A DNA stretch of 24,586 nt, from positions 1 to 24,586 of the forward strand of contig CAILDT010000185.1 in assembly GCA_903833025.1 (NCBI GenBank), in the 5' to 3' direction. Shown here piece after piece: positions 1 to 5,805 of this stretch. Every line of letters begins with the position of its first letter. The first letter of the stretch is position 1. The DNA is from an uncultured Bacteroidota bacterium. Lineage in GTDB: Bacteria > Bacteroidota > Bacteroidia > 2-12-FULL-35-15. The notes below the pieces were generated by a model. That model worked only from the letters and a program-made list of their open reading frames with translations. It had not been told where the DNA came from and did not search any database. The position numbers were made by a program, and so were the translations under genes.

Positions 1-174
1 GTAAACAATACGCCCTTTTTTATTAAGAATAGATACTCTGTTGGCGTAAATTATAAGATAGGCAAAAAGGTGAGTGTATATGCTAATTATGGTTTAGAAA
101 ACAGAGGTTCTCGATTCAGCAACTTTACTTTTACAAACAATTTATGTCTAATAGGCATAGCAATTACACCATAA
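1..174 (+). CDS. C-terminal end of a probable outer-membrane protein (5' end outside window)
   Basis: Frame 1 is open from the first base to a TAA at 172-174 and gives 57 residues. They alternate polar and aromatic/hydrophobic residues (for example SVGVNYKIGKKVSVYANYG), as in outer-membrane beta strands. The last residues, GIAITP, form a short final strand. The start and the bulk of the gene lie outside the window, so the family cannot be named. Its stop is 15 bases before the response-regulator start, so the two may share a transcript. The beta-barrel reading is inferred from the strand pattern alone. Confidence 0.55.
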   Translation, partial: VNNTPFFIKNRYSVGVNYKIGKKVSVYANYGLENRGSRFSNFTFTNNLCLIGIAITP

Positions 175-189
175 CCAAATTTATATATT

Positions 190-882
190 ATGATAAAAGC
201 AATAGCAATAGACGATGAGCCGATGGCTTTAAAAGTTATCGAGAACTTTTGTAAACGGGTTGATTTTATTCAGCTCGAAAAGACGTTTGATAAGCCTGAA
301 GAAGCTTTAAAACATCTTCAGAAGTTTCCTGTCGATTTATTATTTCTTGATATAGATATGCCCGGCATTACCGGTTTGGAGCTGTATAAAGCGATAGAAC
401 AAAACACGATGGTGATATTTATTACTGCACATAGCAAGTATGCGTTGGATGGTTTTAATTTATCTGCTGTTGATTTTGTGCTTAAACCTTTTACTTACGA
501 CCGCTTCGAAACTGCGGTGAACAAAGCCAAAGAGTATTACAATTTTCAAAACAGAAAAGATAATACCAACTTAAAATACATATATGTGCGAGTGGATTAT
601 AGCTTGATGAAAATTGCGTTGGATGATATACTTTACATAGAATCGCTGGGTGATTATATAAATATTTATTTTAAAGCACAGAAGCGAATTACCATCCGAA
701 TTACAATGAAAGCAATGGCGGATAAATTACCTACTAAAGATTTTATGCGCGTGCATCGCTCCTTTATAGTGCCAATGAAGGAGATTGTGAATGTGCGTAA
801 CAAAGTAATTTATATTGCTGAGAAAGAAATACCGATTGGTAGAAGCTACGAGAAAGAAGTAGCAAAGCACTTTAAAACGTAA
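190..882 (+). CDS. LytTR-family response regulator
   Basis: A 230-aa two-component regulator. Residues 1-120 are a receiver domain: acidic pair D8-D9 (IAIDDEP), phosphoacceptor D54 in LFLDIDMPG, switch residue T79 in FITAHS and K99 in the LKPF motif. Residues about 130-228 are a LytTR DNA-binding domain, with the typical LDDILYIESLGDYINIY start and the MRVHRSFIVP segment. Such proteins are normally phosphorylated by a LytS/YehU-type (His_kinase family) sensor and bind direct repeats upstream of target promoters. No kinase is visible here; it may lie upstream or act in trans. The gene follows the upstream ORF by 15 bases and converges on the 886-1626 gene with only three bases between the stops. 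Family assignment is firm; targets are unknown. Confidence 0.93.
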   Translation: MIKAIAIDDEPMALKVIENFCKRVDFIQLEKTFDKPEEALKHLQKFPVDLLFLDIDMPGITGLELYKAIEQNTMVIFITAHSKYALDGFNLSAVDFVLKPFTYDRFETAVNKAKEYYNFQNRKDNTNLKYIYVRVDYSLMKIALDDILYIESLGDYINIYFKAQKRITIRITMKAMADKLPTKDFMRVHRSFIVPMKEIVNVRNKVIYIAEKEIPIGRSYEKEVAKHFKT

Positions 883-885
883 GTA

Positions 886-1626
886 TTAAAACCTTTTCTT
901 CCGCAGAAAATTATAATAAAACGTGATACCGAAATTAACACATTGCGTATTACCTGCTATTGGCGGACTGTTGAACGGCGCCCAGTCGTTCAAACTTAAT
1001 TCATATGGGTCGAAAACGTGGTCGTAGATGATGTACGAAACATTGGCGCCTACAGCCATATTATCATCAACCAGAAAATATAAATTTACTTCGGGCTGAT
1101 AATAGGTGGTAGTGTAACTGGTTACTGCAACGCCTTTGTGAGGGTCGGCGGCGTACAAGCCATAGTAGTGCGTCCAATTTTGCCCAACAGAAAAGGCAGT
1201 AGAAAAGATGATTCTATTACGTTCGCCCAAAAAGAAATCGCCACCTATTTTACCTGCTGCATTATCTATTTCCATCTTCGCAGCTATTTTAGATATTTTG
1301 TTTGGTGGTATTTTCATAAAACTATTACTGCCCGAACCGCCTATAAACAAGCCCTTGTAAATCATTATATCCAATCCACCTTCGGCACTATAAATACCTA
1401 CAAAGCTTTTGCGGAACGAACTATTTGCAACCGCGTGTGGCACTGTAACGCTTGCTCTGGCACTGAACACGAAGTAATTCTTTTTGTTATCGTCCGTTAG
1501 TTTATGTTTGGAAGTAGAGGTATCATCATCGTCGTCATCATCCTTATCATCATCGTCTTGCGCAAACGAAGCAAGCGTGATAAGCGAAAAAAGGAATGGC
1601 AATAGATAATATTTATAACGGTTCAT
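886..1626 (-). CDS. Small exported outer-membrane beta-barrel-like protein with poly-Asp N-terminus
   Basis: A 246-aa protein. Residues 1-23 form a signal peptide: KYYLLPFLFSLITLASFAQ ends in the A-Q boundary common in Bacteroidota. The mature protein begins with an acidic run: 11 of residues 24-35 are Asp, with one Lys. The rest alternates in beta-strand fashion and ends in a strand with an aromatic patch (FGITFYYNF, about 232-240) followed by a basic tail, LRKKRF. This fits a small outer-membrane barrel of the OMP_b-brl type, but no specific family is recognised. An ATG start with the signal peptide behind it supports the start. A TAATTTTG box and a perfect inverted repeat lie upstream. The Asp run could bind divalent cations; that is speculation. 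Confidence 0.7.
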   Translation of the reverse strand: MNRYKYYLLPFLFSLITLASFAQDDDDKDDDDDDDTSTSKHKLTDDNKKNYFVFSARASVTVPHAVANSSFRKSFVGIYSAEGGLDIMIYKGLFIGGSGSNSFMKIPPNKISKIAAKMEIDNAAGKIGGDFFLGERNRIIFSTAFSVGQNWTHYYGLYAADPHKGVAVTSYTTTYYQPEVNLYFLVDDNMAVGANVSYIIYDHVFDPYELSLNDWAPFNSPPIAGNTQCVNFGITFYYNFLRKKRF

Positions 1627-1649
1627 TGATTAGTGTTTAATACATAACG

Positions 1650-1657
1650 CAAAATTA
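1650..1657 (-). promoter_or_regulatory. Putative -7 promoter box for the 886-1626 gene
   Basis: The minus strand reads TAATTTTG, a full match to the Bacteroidota -7 consensus TAnnTTTG, 23 bases upstream of the ATG. No TTG/TTTG -33 box is seen at the usual 19-21 base spacing, so the call rests on the -7 element and position only. Confidence 0.35.
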
Positions 1658-1692
1658 TAATGTTTATTTGATATTATTTAAGGAAAGTATTT

Positions 1693-1714
1693 GTAAATGA
1701 TTACAATCATTTAC
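1693..1714. repeat. Perfect 10-bp inverted repeat with 2-bp centre (possible operator)
   Basis: GTAAATGATT at 1693-1702 and AATCATTTAC at 1705-1714 are exact reverse complements separated by AC. A two-base centre is too tight for a normal RNA hairpin, so a dimeric DNA-binding site is more likely than a terminator. It overlaps the last codons of the antitoxin-like gene and lies about 40 bases upstream of the putative -7 box of the 886-1626 gene. Confidence 0.4.
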
Positions 1715-1973
1715 GAAGCTTTTTAAGATAGGATGCTGTATCTATGTGCTCACCCGTTCTGCTTTGTTTAATGGCATTGGCTAATCCCATTGCTTCTATC
1801 TGTTTAAATGCTTCGGCAGCAGGGATGGAGGTTTCTTTGGTTGCTTTAGTTTTGTCGTATAACTTTATGTCTTCGAGTTCGTCGAGGTCTTCAATCATTT
1901 TCTGATAACTTTTTAATGGCAGTATTACCGCTACTTTATTGCCGTTGTTATCTGTTACAAATTGTGTTTTCAT
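1707..1973 (-). CDS. Phd/YefM-like antitoxin, no adjacent toxin
   Basis: An 88-aa protein. The N-terminal half (TQFVTDNNGNKVAVILPLKS, then a helix YQKMIEDLDELEDIKLYDKTK) has the beta-strand/helix layout and the 'V-A-V-I-L-P-x-x-x-Y' signature of Phd/YefM-type antitoxins. In that family the N-terminus binds the operator and the C-terminus neutralises a RelE/ParE/Doc toxin. The C-terminal part (about 50-88, ending IDTASYLKKLRK) would be the toxin-binding tail. No toxin ORF of the expected 80-110 aa lies next to it: the downstream neighbour is the membrane protein and the upstream one a winged-helix protein. It is therefore an orphan antitoxin, a solitary regulator, or the survivor of a decayed module. 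ATG start; TGA stop. Confidence 0.6.
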   Translation of the reverse strand: MKTQFVTDNNGNKVAVILPLKSYQKMIEDLDELEDIKLYDKTKATKETSIPAAEAFKQIEAMGLANAIKQSRTGEHIDTASYLKKLRK

Positions 1974-1990
1974 TGTTGATTATTTTTATA

Positions 1991-1998
1991 CAAAGGTA
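1991..1998 (-). promoter_or_regulatory. Putative -7 promoter box for the antitoxin-like gene
   Basis: The minus strand reads TACCTTTG, a full match to TAnnTTTG, 17 bases before the ATG at 1973. No -33 TTG at standard spacing was found. If used, the leader would be only about ten bases. Confidence 0.4.
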
Positions 1999-2038
1999 GT
2001 TATTTTAATGGTTAAGCATTAACTGTTAAAGGTTAATT

Positions 2039-2410
2039 TTAAATTACCGGCTTAATAGCCGCCATACTTTTCTGCTGAATCATCCCAAGTTTTATCAATT
2101 TAGGATATGTTTTTTTAATTAAAACAACCCCTTCGTCCGTCAATTTATAATACCATTCATTACTATTTTTTTCTAATTCAACCCTAACAACAAGCTTGTT
2201 TTTAATCAAACTATTTAAACATCTACCCAACGCCACATCACTAATATCTCCAATACTACAAACAATCTCCATCTTTCGCATCGGCTTTATTTTCAAGCAT
2301 AACAGCACCTTGTACGTCCAAGTTGGCTCCACAAGTTCAATAAAAACAGCAATCGAAAGTAATGCAGCATTACTTTTTATTTGTTTAACTTTTTTAACAA
2401 ATTTTTTCAT
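2039..2410 (-). CDS. Small winged-helix (HxlR/MarR-like) transcriptional regulator
   Basis: A 123-aa protein read from the ATG at 2410. A longer reading from 2443 would add 11 residues, but a TATCTTTG box at 2432-2439 would place the transcript start inside that extension, so 2410 is preferred. Residues about 35-100 look like a winged helix: WTYKVLLCLKIKPMRKMEI (helix 1 and turn), IGDISDVALGRCLNSLIKN (helix 2 and recognition helix), then LVVRVELEKNSNEWYYKLTDEG (the wing). This matches the order seen in HxlR and related small regulators ('perform W-x-x-L-L, I-S-x-x-x-L, Y-x-L-T-x-x-G'). The similarity is recognised by eye and the exact family is uncertain. No ligand-binding domain is present. 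The gene lies alone upstream of the antitoxin-like gene, on the same strand. Confidence 0.5.
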   Translation of the reverse strand: MKKFVKKVKQIKSNAALLSIAVFIELVEPTWTYKVLLCLKIKPMRKMEIVCSIGDISDVALGRCLNSLIKNKLVVRVELEKNSNEWYYKLTDEGVVLIKKTYPKLIKLGMIQQKSMAAIKPVI

Positions 2411-2431
2411 AATTATAAAATTAAGTTTAAT

Positions 2432-2439
2432 CAAAGATA
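2432..2439 (-). promoter_or_regulatory. Putative -7 promoter box for the winged-helix gene
   Basis: The minus strand reads TATCTTTG, matching TAnnTTTG, 21 bases upstream of the ATG at 2410. There is no convincing -33 TTG at 19-21 bases. The box supports 2410 rather than 2443 as the start codon. Confidence 0.35.
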
Positions 2440-2443
2440 ACAA

Positions 2444-2873
2444 ATCAAAATTTAGGATTTAAAAGACTAACAACACTGTTAGTGAAATAATTTAGCATAA
2501 TTAAAATATCGTACTTCGCACCGTAAAATAAAAACACAACACCCGTTCATTCAATTTTACAAAAGCAAATTTTATCAAAGAAAACAGAAAAACACTCTTT
2601 GATAAGTCTCAAAGATAGTGAGCTAATAAAAGAGAACTCTTTGATGAGCTCAAAAGATAGTGAGCTGATAAAAGAGAGCTCTTTGATGAGCTCAAAAGAT
2701 AGTGAGTTGATAAAAGAGAACACTTTGATGAGCTCAAAAGATAGTGCGTTGATAAAAGAGAACACTTTGATGAGCTCAAAAGATAGTGCATAGATAAAAG
2801 AAGATTTTAGCTAAAAATTGCCATAAACAAATAGAACAAATAACAATTAATAATAAAACTAAAAACTAAAAAA
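2444..2873. other. 430-bp gene-free region with a 42-bp tandem array
   Basis: This lies between the divergent winged-helix and 317-aa genes. 2444-2595 is A/T-rich with no feature beyond the divergent promoter area. 2596-2805 is the tandem array. 2806-2873 is an A-rich, G-poor leader ending in AAAAAA just before the ATG at 2874, typical of unstructured Bacteroidota leaders. One plus-strand frame is open from 2527 to a TAG at 2791-2793 but has no ATG before the array, only a TTG at 2599. It is not called as a gene. Confidence 0.6.
2596..2805 (+). repeat. Tandem array of five 42-bp hairpin-forming units
   Basis: Units start at 2596, 2638, 2680, 2722 and 2764. Units 2-4 differ from one another at only a few positions; units 1 and 5 are degenerate at their outer parts. 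Each central unit contains CTCTTTGATGAGCTCA, the 8-base loop AAAGATAG, then TGAGCTGATAAAAGAG. The two 16-base arms pair with 14 of 16 positions complementary, so the array can form a row of hairpins in RNA or single-stranded DNA. Because 42 is a multiple of three, several frames stay open; the plus frame reads SLMSSKDSELIKEN repeats ending at TAG 2791-2793. There are no unique spacers, so this is not a CRISPR. The array lies 68 bp upstream of the 317-aa gene and could be its leader. Confidence 0.9.
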
Positions 2874-3827
2874 ATGCCAGCAATTACACAATGGTTACCC
2901 GCAGAAAACTTCATCCGCAACGGAGTACGCAAAAACATAACAAGAGCATTAGCAGTTAGCTGGTGGCACTTCAATGCCCTCACAGCCGCAAGAGCAAACC
3001 CCGCCATATTAGCACTACTCATACTATACACCCCATTTCACACCAACTTAGTAAACGCATCAGCCCTAAAAACAGGCAGCAGAGGCACACAAAAAAGCGA
3101 TACAGCAGCCAAAAACCTCCTCTTCCTAATGATGACACAAGAAAAACTACCAATGTGGATGCAAATGATAGGAAACATATACCCAATAGGGTCGCTCGGC
3201 TGGATAAACCTATTCCCCAACGGAATGAAACACTTCAACACCGGCACCATCGCCAACAAACTATTAGCACTCCAAATCCTGCGAGACAAATGCGCCTTAG
3301 ACGGCACACTAATAGCCGTATCACCACTAATAACAGCCTTCTACCTCCTCATCGAAAGCGCACGCACCAACCAACAAGGCGAAAAAAGCACCGTAGCCAT
3401 CAACATCTCCGACCAACAATCAGCCATCGAAGCAATGTGCATCCAACAATTTTCCAGCTACGGCACCATCGTATCCCTAAACCCCAATTCGCCCACCATC
3501 ATCAAATCCTACATAGCAGTGTCCGAACTCCAAACAACACCCCACGGACCAATATACACAGGCAAAGTAAACGCCAAAAAAATAAAATGCTACGTCACCA
3601 AAAAAGCAACACCAACCACCAAAATCCTCGTAAACTGCGATGTAGATTGTATGGTATGGATAACCGATTCCATCAACAACCCCAACCACCCCATCGGCGG
3701 CTACGTACCAGCAGGCGTACCCACCACAGTTGCGTTTCCCGTACTCGGCAACTACAACAACCGCGTATTCCAAATCCAAAACCTAAGTTTAATCACGCAA
3801 GGCAACTACAGCATCGAATTCTTATAA
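2874..3827 (+). CDS. Unrecognised 317-aa protein with T-poor coding strand
   Basis: I do not recognise this protein. It has no signal peptide. The N-terminal half (1-165) is helical, with Trp-rich and hydrophobic stretches: ALAVSWWHFNALTAARANPA (25-44), AILALLILYTPF (44-55) and LIAVSPLITAFYLLIES (146-162). The C-terminal part (about 172-317) looks like beta strands and includes two Cys in NCDVDCMVWITD (254-265) and a Pro/Gly-rich PIGGYVPAGVP loop. It may be a cytosolic or peripheral structural protein; no catalytic motif is visible. The coding strand is strikingly poor in T (only 5 of 60 bases at 3361-3420), with codons ending mostly in A or C, unlike the LytTR gene on the same strand. That bias also leaves a long shadow frame open at 2963-3835. 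It sits behind the 42-bp array and in front of the C/G-rich palindromes. It is real by length and codon pattern; function unknown. Confidence 0.75.
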   Translation: MPAITQWLPAENFIRNGVRKNITRALAVSWWHFNALTAARANPAILALLILYTPFHTNLVNASALKTGSRGTQKSDTAAKNLLFLMMTQEKLPMWMQMIGNIYPIGSLGWINLFPNGMKHFNTGTIANKLLALQILRDKCALDGTLIAVSPLITAFYLLIESARTNQQGEKSTVAINISDQQSAIEAMCIQQFSSYGTIVSLNPNSPTIIKSYIAVSELQTTPHGPIYTGKVNAKKIKCYVTKKATPTTKILVNCDVDCMVWITDSINNPNHPIGGYVPAGVPTTVAFPVLGNYNNRVFQIQNLSLITQGNYSIEFL

Positions 3828-4177
3828 ATAAATAAAATCTCCGCTACGCGAAATGAAGAATTACATGTAACCACCAGAGTGTGCCTCCGGCAGTCGGTGC
3901 GTAGCACGCACGTATTTTCACATCACCGCCAATTTTGAAGATTATCACATATATCGAAACATAAAATACTACCACCCCCATAGTTATACCACCCCCCAGC
4001 CCCCTCCTTGAAGGAAGGAGGGGGTGACGCATCTTGAAGTACTATATATGCAATTGTTTTTTTTATGTCCCTCCCCCTCCTTCCTTCAAGGAGGGGGATA
4101 AAGGGGGTGGTCCAATAATAAAGGGGGTGGTCTAAATAAAGACAGTCGTCTAACAATATTCCATATCTTTACACACA
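3828..4177. other. 350-bp gene-free region with palindromic repeats
   Basis: No gene is supported. 3897-3911 is a short palindrome (GTGCGT-AGC-ACGCAC) inside a locally G/C-rich stretch that looks like a fragment of another dispersed repeat. 3971-4132 holds two facing copies of the C/G-rich palindrome. 4133-4177 is the A/T-rich leader of the DUF559 remnant, including TATCTTTA (one mismatch from the -7 consensus). Confidence 0.6.
3971..4132. repeat. Head-to-head pair of C/G-rich palindromes (copies A and B)
   Basis: Copy A spans 3988-4029 and copy B 4073-4111. Their 25-bp cores (4000-4024 and 4073-4097) are exact reverse complements of each other, 48 bp apart. Each core is itself a hairpin: a 10-bp stem CCCCCTCCTT/AAGGAGGGGG with a 5-base loop. 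The mirror symmetry continues outward: an ACCACCCCC block occurs twice on the left (3971-3979 and 3988-3996) and GGGGGTGGT twice on the right (4103-4111 and 4123-4131). On the right, ATAAAGGGGGTGGTC is an exact 20-bp-period direct repeat (4098-4112, 4118-4132). The whole 162 bp is an imperfect palindrome like a small MITE. Confidence 0.8.
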
Positions 4178-4530
4178 ATGCAAATCCATAATAAACCATC
4201 ATTAAAAGCCATACGTCAAGATTTGCGTAACAACGCCACCTTCGAAGAAACCCTCCTTTGGCAACAACTCAAAGGAAGCAAACTAAATAATAAGAAATTC
4301 AGACGACAACACAGCATCGGCAATTACATTGTCGACTTTTATTGCCCCGAAAACAAACTAGTAATAGAATTAGATGGTGGAATACATTCCACAAAAGAAG
4401 CAAAAGAAAAAAAGACCAACACCGAGATTAAAAACTTATCAATTTTGGATTAAAAGTACTTAGAATAGAAAACGAAGAAGTAATAAAAGACATAACTTCA
4501 GTATTAGAAAAAATAAAACAACAATTATAA
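4178..4530 (+). pseudogene. DUF559 (Vsr-like fold) endonuclease-domain gene, frameshifted and interrupted
   Basis: The first 91 codons run from the ATG at 4178 to TAA 4451-4453. They match DUF559 proteins: RQDLRNNATFEETLLWQQLK, then KFRRQHSIGNYIVDFYCPENKLVIELDGG, carrying the D-F-Y-C and V-I-E-L-D-G-G acidic positions of the restriction-endonuclease-like fold. After the A-run at 4407-4413 the reading leaves the family. In another frame from 4414 the family continues as DQHRD, a TAA at 4429-4431, then KLINFGLKVLRIENEEV and on to a TAA at 4528-4530. So there is one frameshift in a homopolymer plus one nonsense codon. The original protein would have been about 117 aa. The TATCTTTA box at 4164-4171 is close upstream. 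The gene lies between palindrome copies B and C. Decay is likely, though sequence error at the A-run cannot be excluded. Confidence 0.8.
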
Positions 4531-4537
4531 ACTGCCA

Positions 4538-4580
4538 CGTCACCCCCTCCTTTTTTTCAAGGAGGGGGCTGGGGGGTGGT
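4538..4580. repeat. C/G-rich palindromic repeat, copy C
   Basis: Begins CGTCACCCCCTCC and ends GGGGGCTGGGGGGTGGT. Stem CCCCCTCCTT at 4543-4552 and AAGGAGGGGG at 4559-4568, loop of six bases. It is in the same orientation as copies B and D and inverted relative to A. It starts 8 bases after the end of the DUF559 remnant. The hairpin is followed by a G-run, not a U-run, so it is not a standard intrinsic terminator. Confidence 0.85.
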
Positions 4581-4606
4581 AGCTACATTACAACAACTTT
4601 TTTTAT

Positions 4607-4614
4607 TACATTTG
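4607..4614 (+). promoter_or_regulatory. Putative -7 promoter box for the 4636 gene
   Basis: TACATTTG matches TAnnTTTG and lies 21 bases before the ATG at 4636, just after palindrome copy C. No -33 TTG was found at the usual distance. Confidence 0.4.
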
Positions 4615-4635
4615 TACAACTAAAAACAAACCCCA

Positions 4636-5730
4636 ATGAAAAAACAACTACTACCACTACTAATTATATTATTAAATATAATTCAACAAACCAACCTCCA
4701 CGCACAAGCATTAACAGCCCACGGCGGAGGACCGTTTGCCGTATGCGCAGGCACACCAGTAGTAATAGGCAGCAACCCCACCGCCACAGGCGGCACACCC
4801 GGCTACACCTATTCGTGGAGCCCCGCCACAGGATTAAATTCAACCTCAGCAGCCAACCCAACAGCAACACTAACAAACACAACAACATACACCCTCACAG
4901 TTATGGATAACGCAGGCGGCAGCGCAACAGCCACCACAACAGTAAACATAACACAACCACCAACAGTAGCAGCAGCAGGAGCAAACCAAACTGTATGCGG
5001 AACAACAGCAACATTGGCAGGCAATGTTGCCGCCGTCGGTTCAAGTATCTGGACATTAATAAGCGGCGCAGGAACTATAACTACACCCACTTCACCAACA
5101 ACTGGCATTACAAGCATAGGAGTTGGAGCCAATGTATTTCAATGGACAATAAGTAATGCACCTTGCACCGCATCCTCAAGCCAAGTAACTATTAATGCTA
5201 CACCACCCCCAACAGTAGCAGCAGCAGGAGCAAACCAAACAGTATGTGCTACAGCAACTTTAGCAGCCAACGTAGCAGCAACAGGAACAGGAGTCTGGAC
5301 ATTAGTAAGCGGCGGTGGAACCATCACAACACCTGCTTCACCAACATCAGGATTAACAAACTTATCATTGGGTGCAAACGTATTTCAATGGACGATAAGT
5401 AATCCTCCTTGCCCTTCATCATCAAGCCAAGTAACTATATTCAACACCTGCACAGGCATATATGAATATACCGATGAAAACACCATCTCAATATACCCTA
5501 ACCCCTCAACAGGCGTATTTACAATAGAAAGCGCAAACAGTAAAATAGAAAGCATAAAAGTGTTTAATCTGTTAGGAGAAGAAATATTAACAGTTACACC
5601 AAATAATCATACAACAATAATCAATAACCAATTCTCAAAAGGAATATACTTCATACAAGTAACTTATTGTTCGACAAGCTCACCAACAGACAACAAAACC
5701 GTTATAAACAAAAAGATAGTAATACAATAG
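4636..5730 (+). CDS. T9SS-exported protein with PKD-like and paired repeat domains
   Basis: A 364-aa surface or secreted protein. Residues 1-24 are a signal peptide ending LHAQ. Residues about 30-105 form a PKD/SprB-like domain (TGGTPGYTYSWSPATGLNST, then TYTLTVMDNAGG). Two near-identical units follow (about 109-187 and 192-268), each starting PTVAAAGANQTVC and ending FQWTISN-x-PC-x-x-SSSQVTI. Each has one Cys near the start and one near the end, a possible disulfide. Residues 284-364 are a type A T9SS sorting domain: ISIYPNPSTGVFTIES, IKVFNLLGEEIL, KGIYFIQV and NKKIVIQ at the end. The domain directs export through the outer membrane and is normally removed. The coding strand is T-poor at the 5' end, like the 317-aa gene. 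It is flanked by palindrome copies C and D. No enzyme domain is present; an adhesive or structural role is inferred. Confidence 0.9.
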   Translation: MKKQLLPLLIILLNIIQQTNLHAQALTAHGGGPFAVCAGTPVVIGSNPTATGGTPGYTYSWSPATGLNSTSAANPTATLTNTTTYTLTVMDNAGGSATATTTVNITQPPTVAAAGANQTVCGTTATLAGNVAAVGSSIWTLISGAGTITTPTSPTTGITSIGVGANVFQWTISNAPCTASSSQVTINATPPPTVAAAGANQTVCATATLAANVAATGTGVWTLVSGGGTITTPASPTSGLTNLSLGANVFQWTISNPPCPSSSSQVTIFNTCTGIYEYTDENTISIYPNPSTGVFTIESANSKIESIKVFNLLGEEILTVTPNNHTTIINNQFSKGIYFIQVTYCSTSSPTDNKTVINKKIVIQ

Positions 5731-5748
5731 GAAACAAACGTCACGCTC

Positions 5749-5790
5749 CGTCACCCCCTCCTTCTTTCAAGGAGGGGGCTGGGGGGTGGT
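5749..5790. repeat. C/G-rich palindromic repeat, copy D
   Basis: Nearly identical to copy C, from CGTCACCCCCTCC to GGGGGGTGGT. Stem 5754-5763 with 5769-5778, loop CTTTC. It fills most of the 75-bp gap between the two T9SS genes, so it either attenuates or tolerates read-through into the next gene. Confidence 0.85.
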
Positions 5791-5805
5791 CTAACAAACA
5801 ACCAA

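Noticed and set aside
1138..1500. Plus-strand ORF opposite the barrel gene
   Set aside because: It lies wholly antisense to a gene with a clear signal peptide and gives an unconvincing product.
1548..1566. DDDDK in the acidic stretch as a functional protease site
   Set aside because: It matches the enteropeptidase motif only by chance within a longer Asp run; there is no biological reason for such a site in a bacterium.
2599..2793. Plus-strand ORF of 14-residue repeats over the 42-bp array
   Set aside because: It has only a TTG start, no ATG in the open frame back to a stop at 2524-2526, and several other frames are also open because the unit is 42 bp. Kept as a repeat, with coding left as a possibility in the findings.
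2596..2805. CRISPR array
   Set aside because: Units are contiguous with no unique spacers and no cas genes are nearby.
2963..3835. 290-codon open frame overlapping the 317-aa gene
   Set aside because: It is open only because the strand is poor in T; its product is a His/Arg/Pro/Asn-rich low-complexity sequence, while the 2874 frame gives a normal protein with A/C third positions.
3897..3911. GTGCGT-AGC-ACGCAC palindrome as a terminator of the 317-aa gene
   Set aside because: Six-base stem, three-base loop, no T-run, and 70 bases after the stop; more likely part of a degraded dispersed repeat.
4538..4580. Palindrome copies C and D as ordinary intrinsic terminators
   Set aside because: The stems are strong but are followed by G-runs rather than U-runs, and near-identical copies occur in both orientations, pointing to a dispersed repeat.
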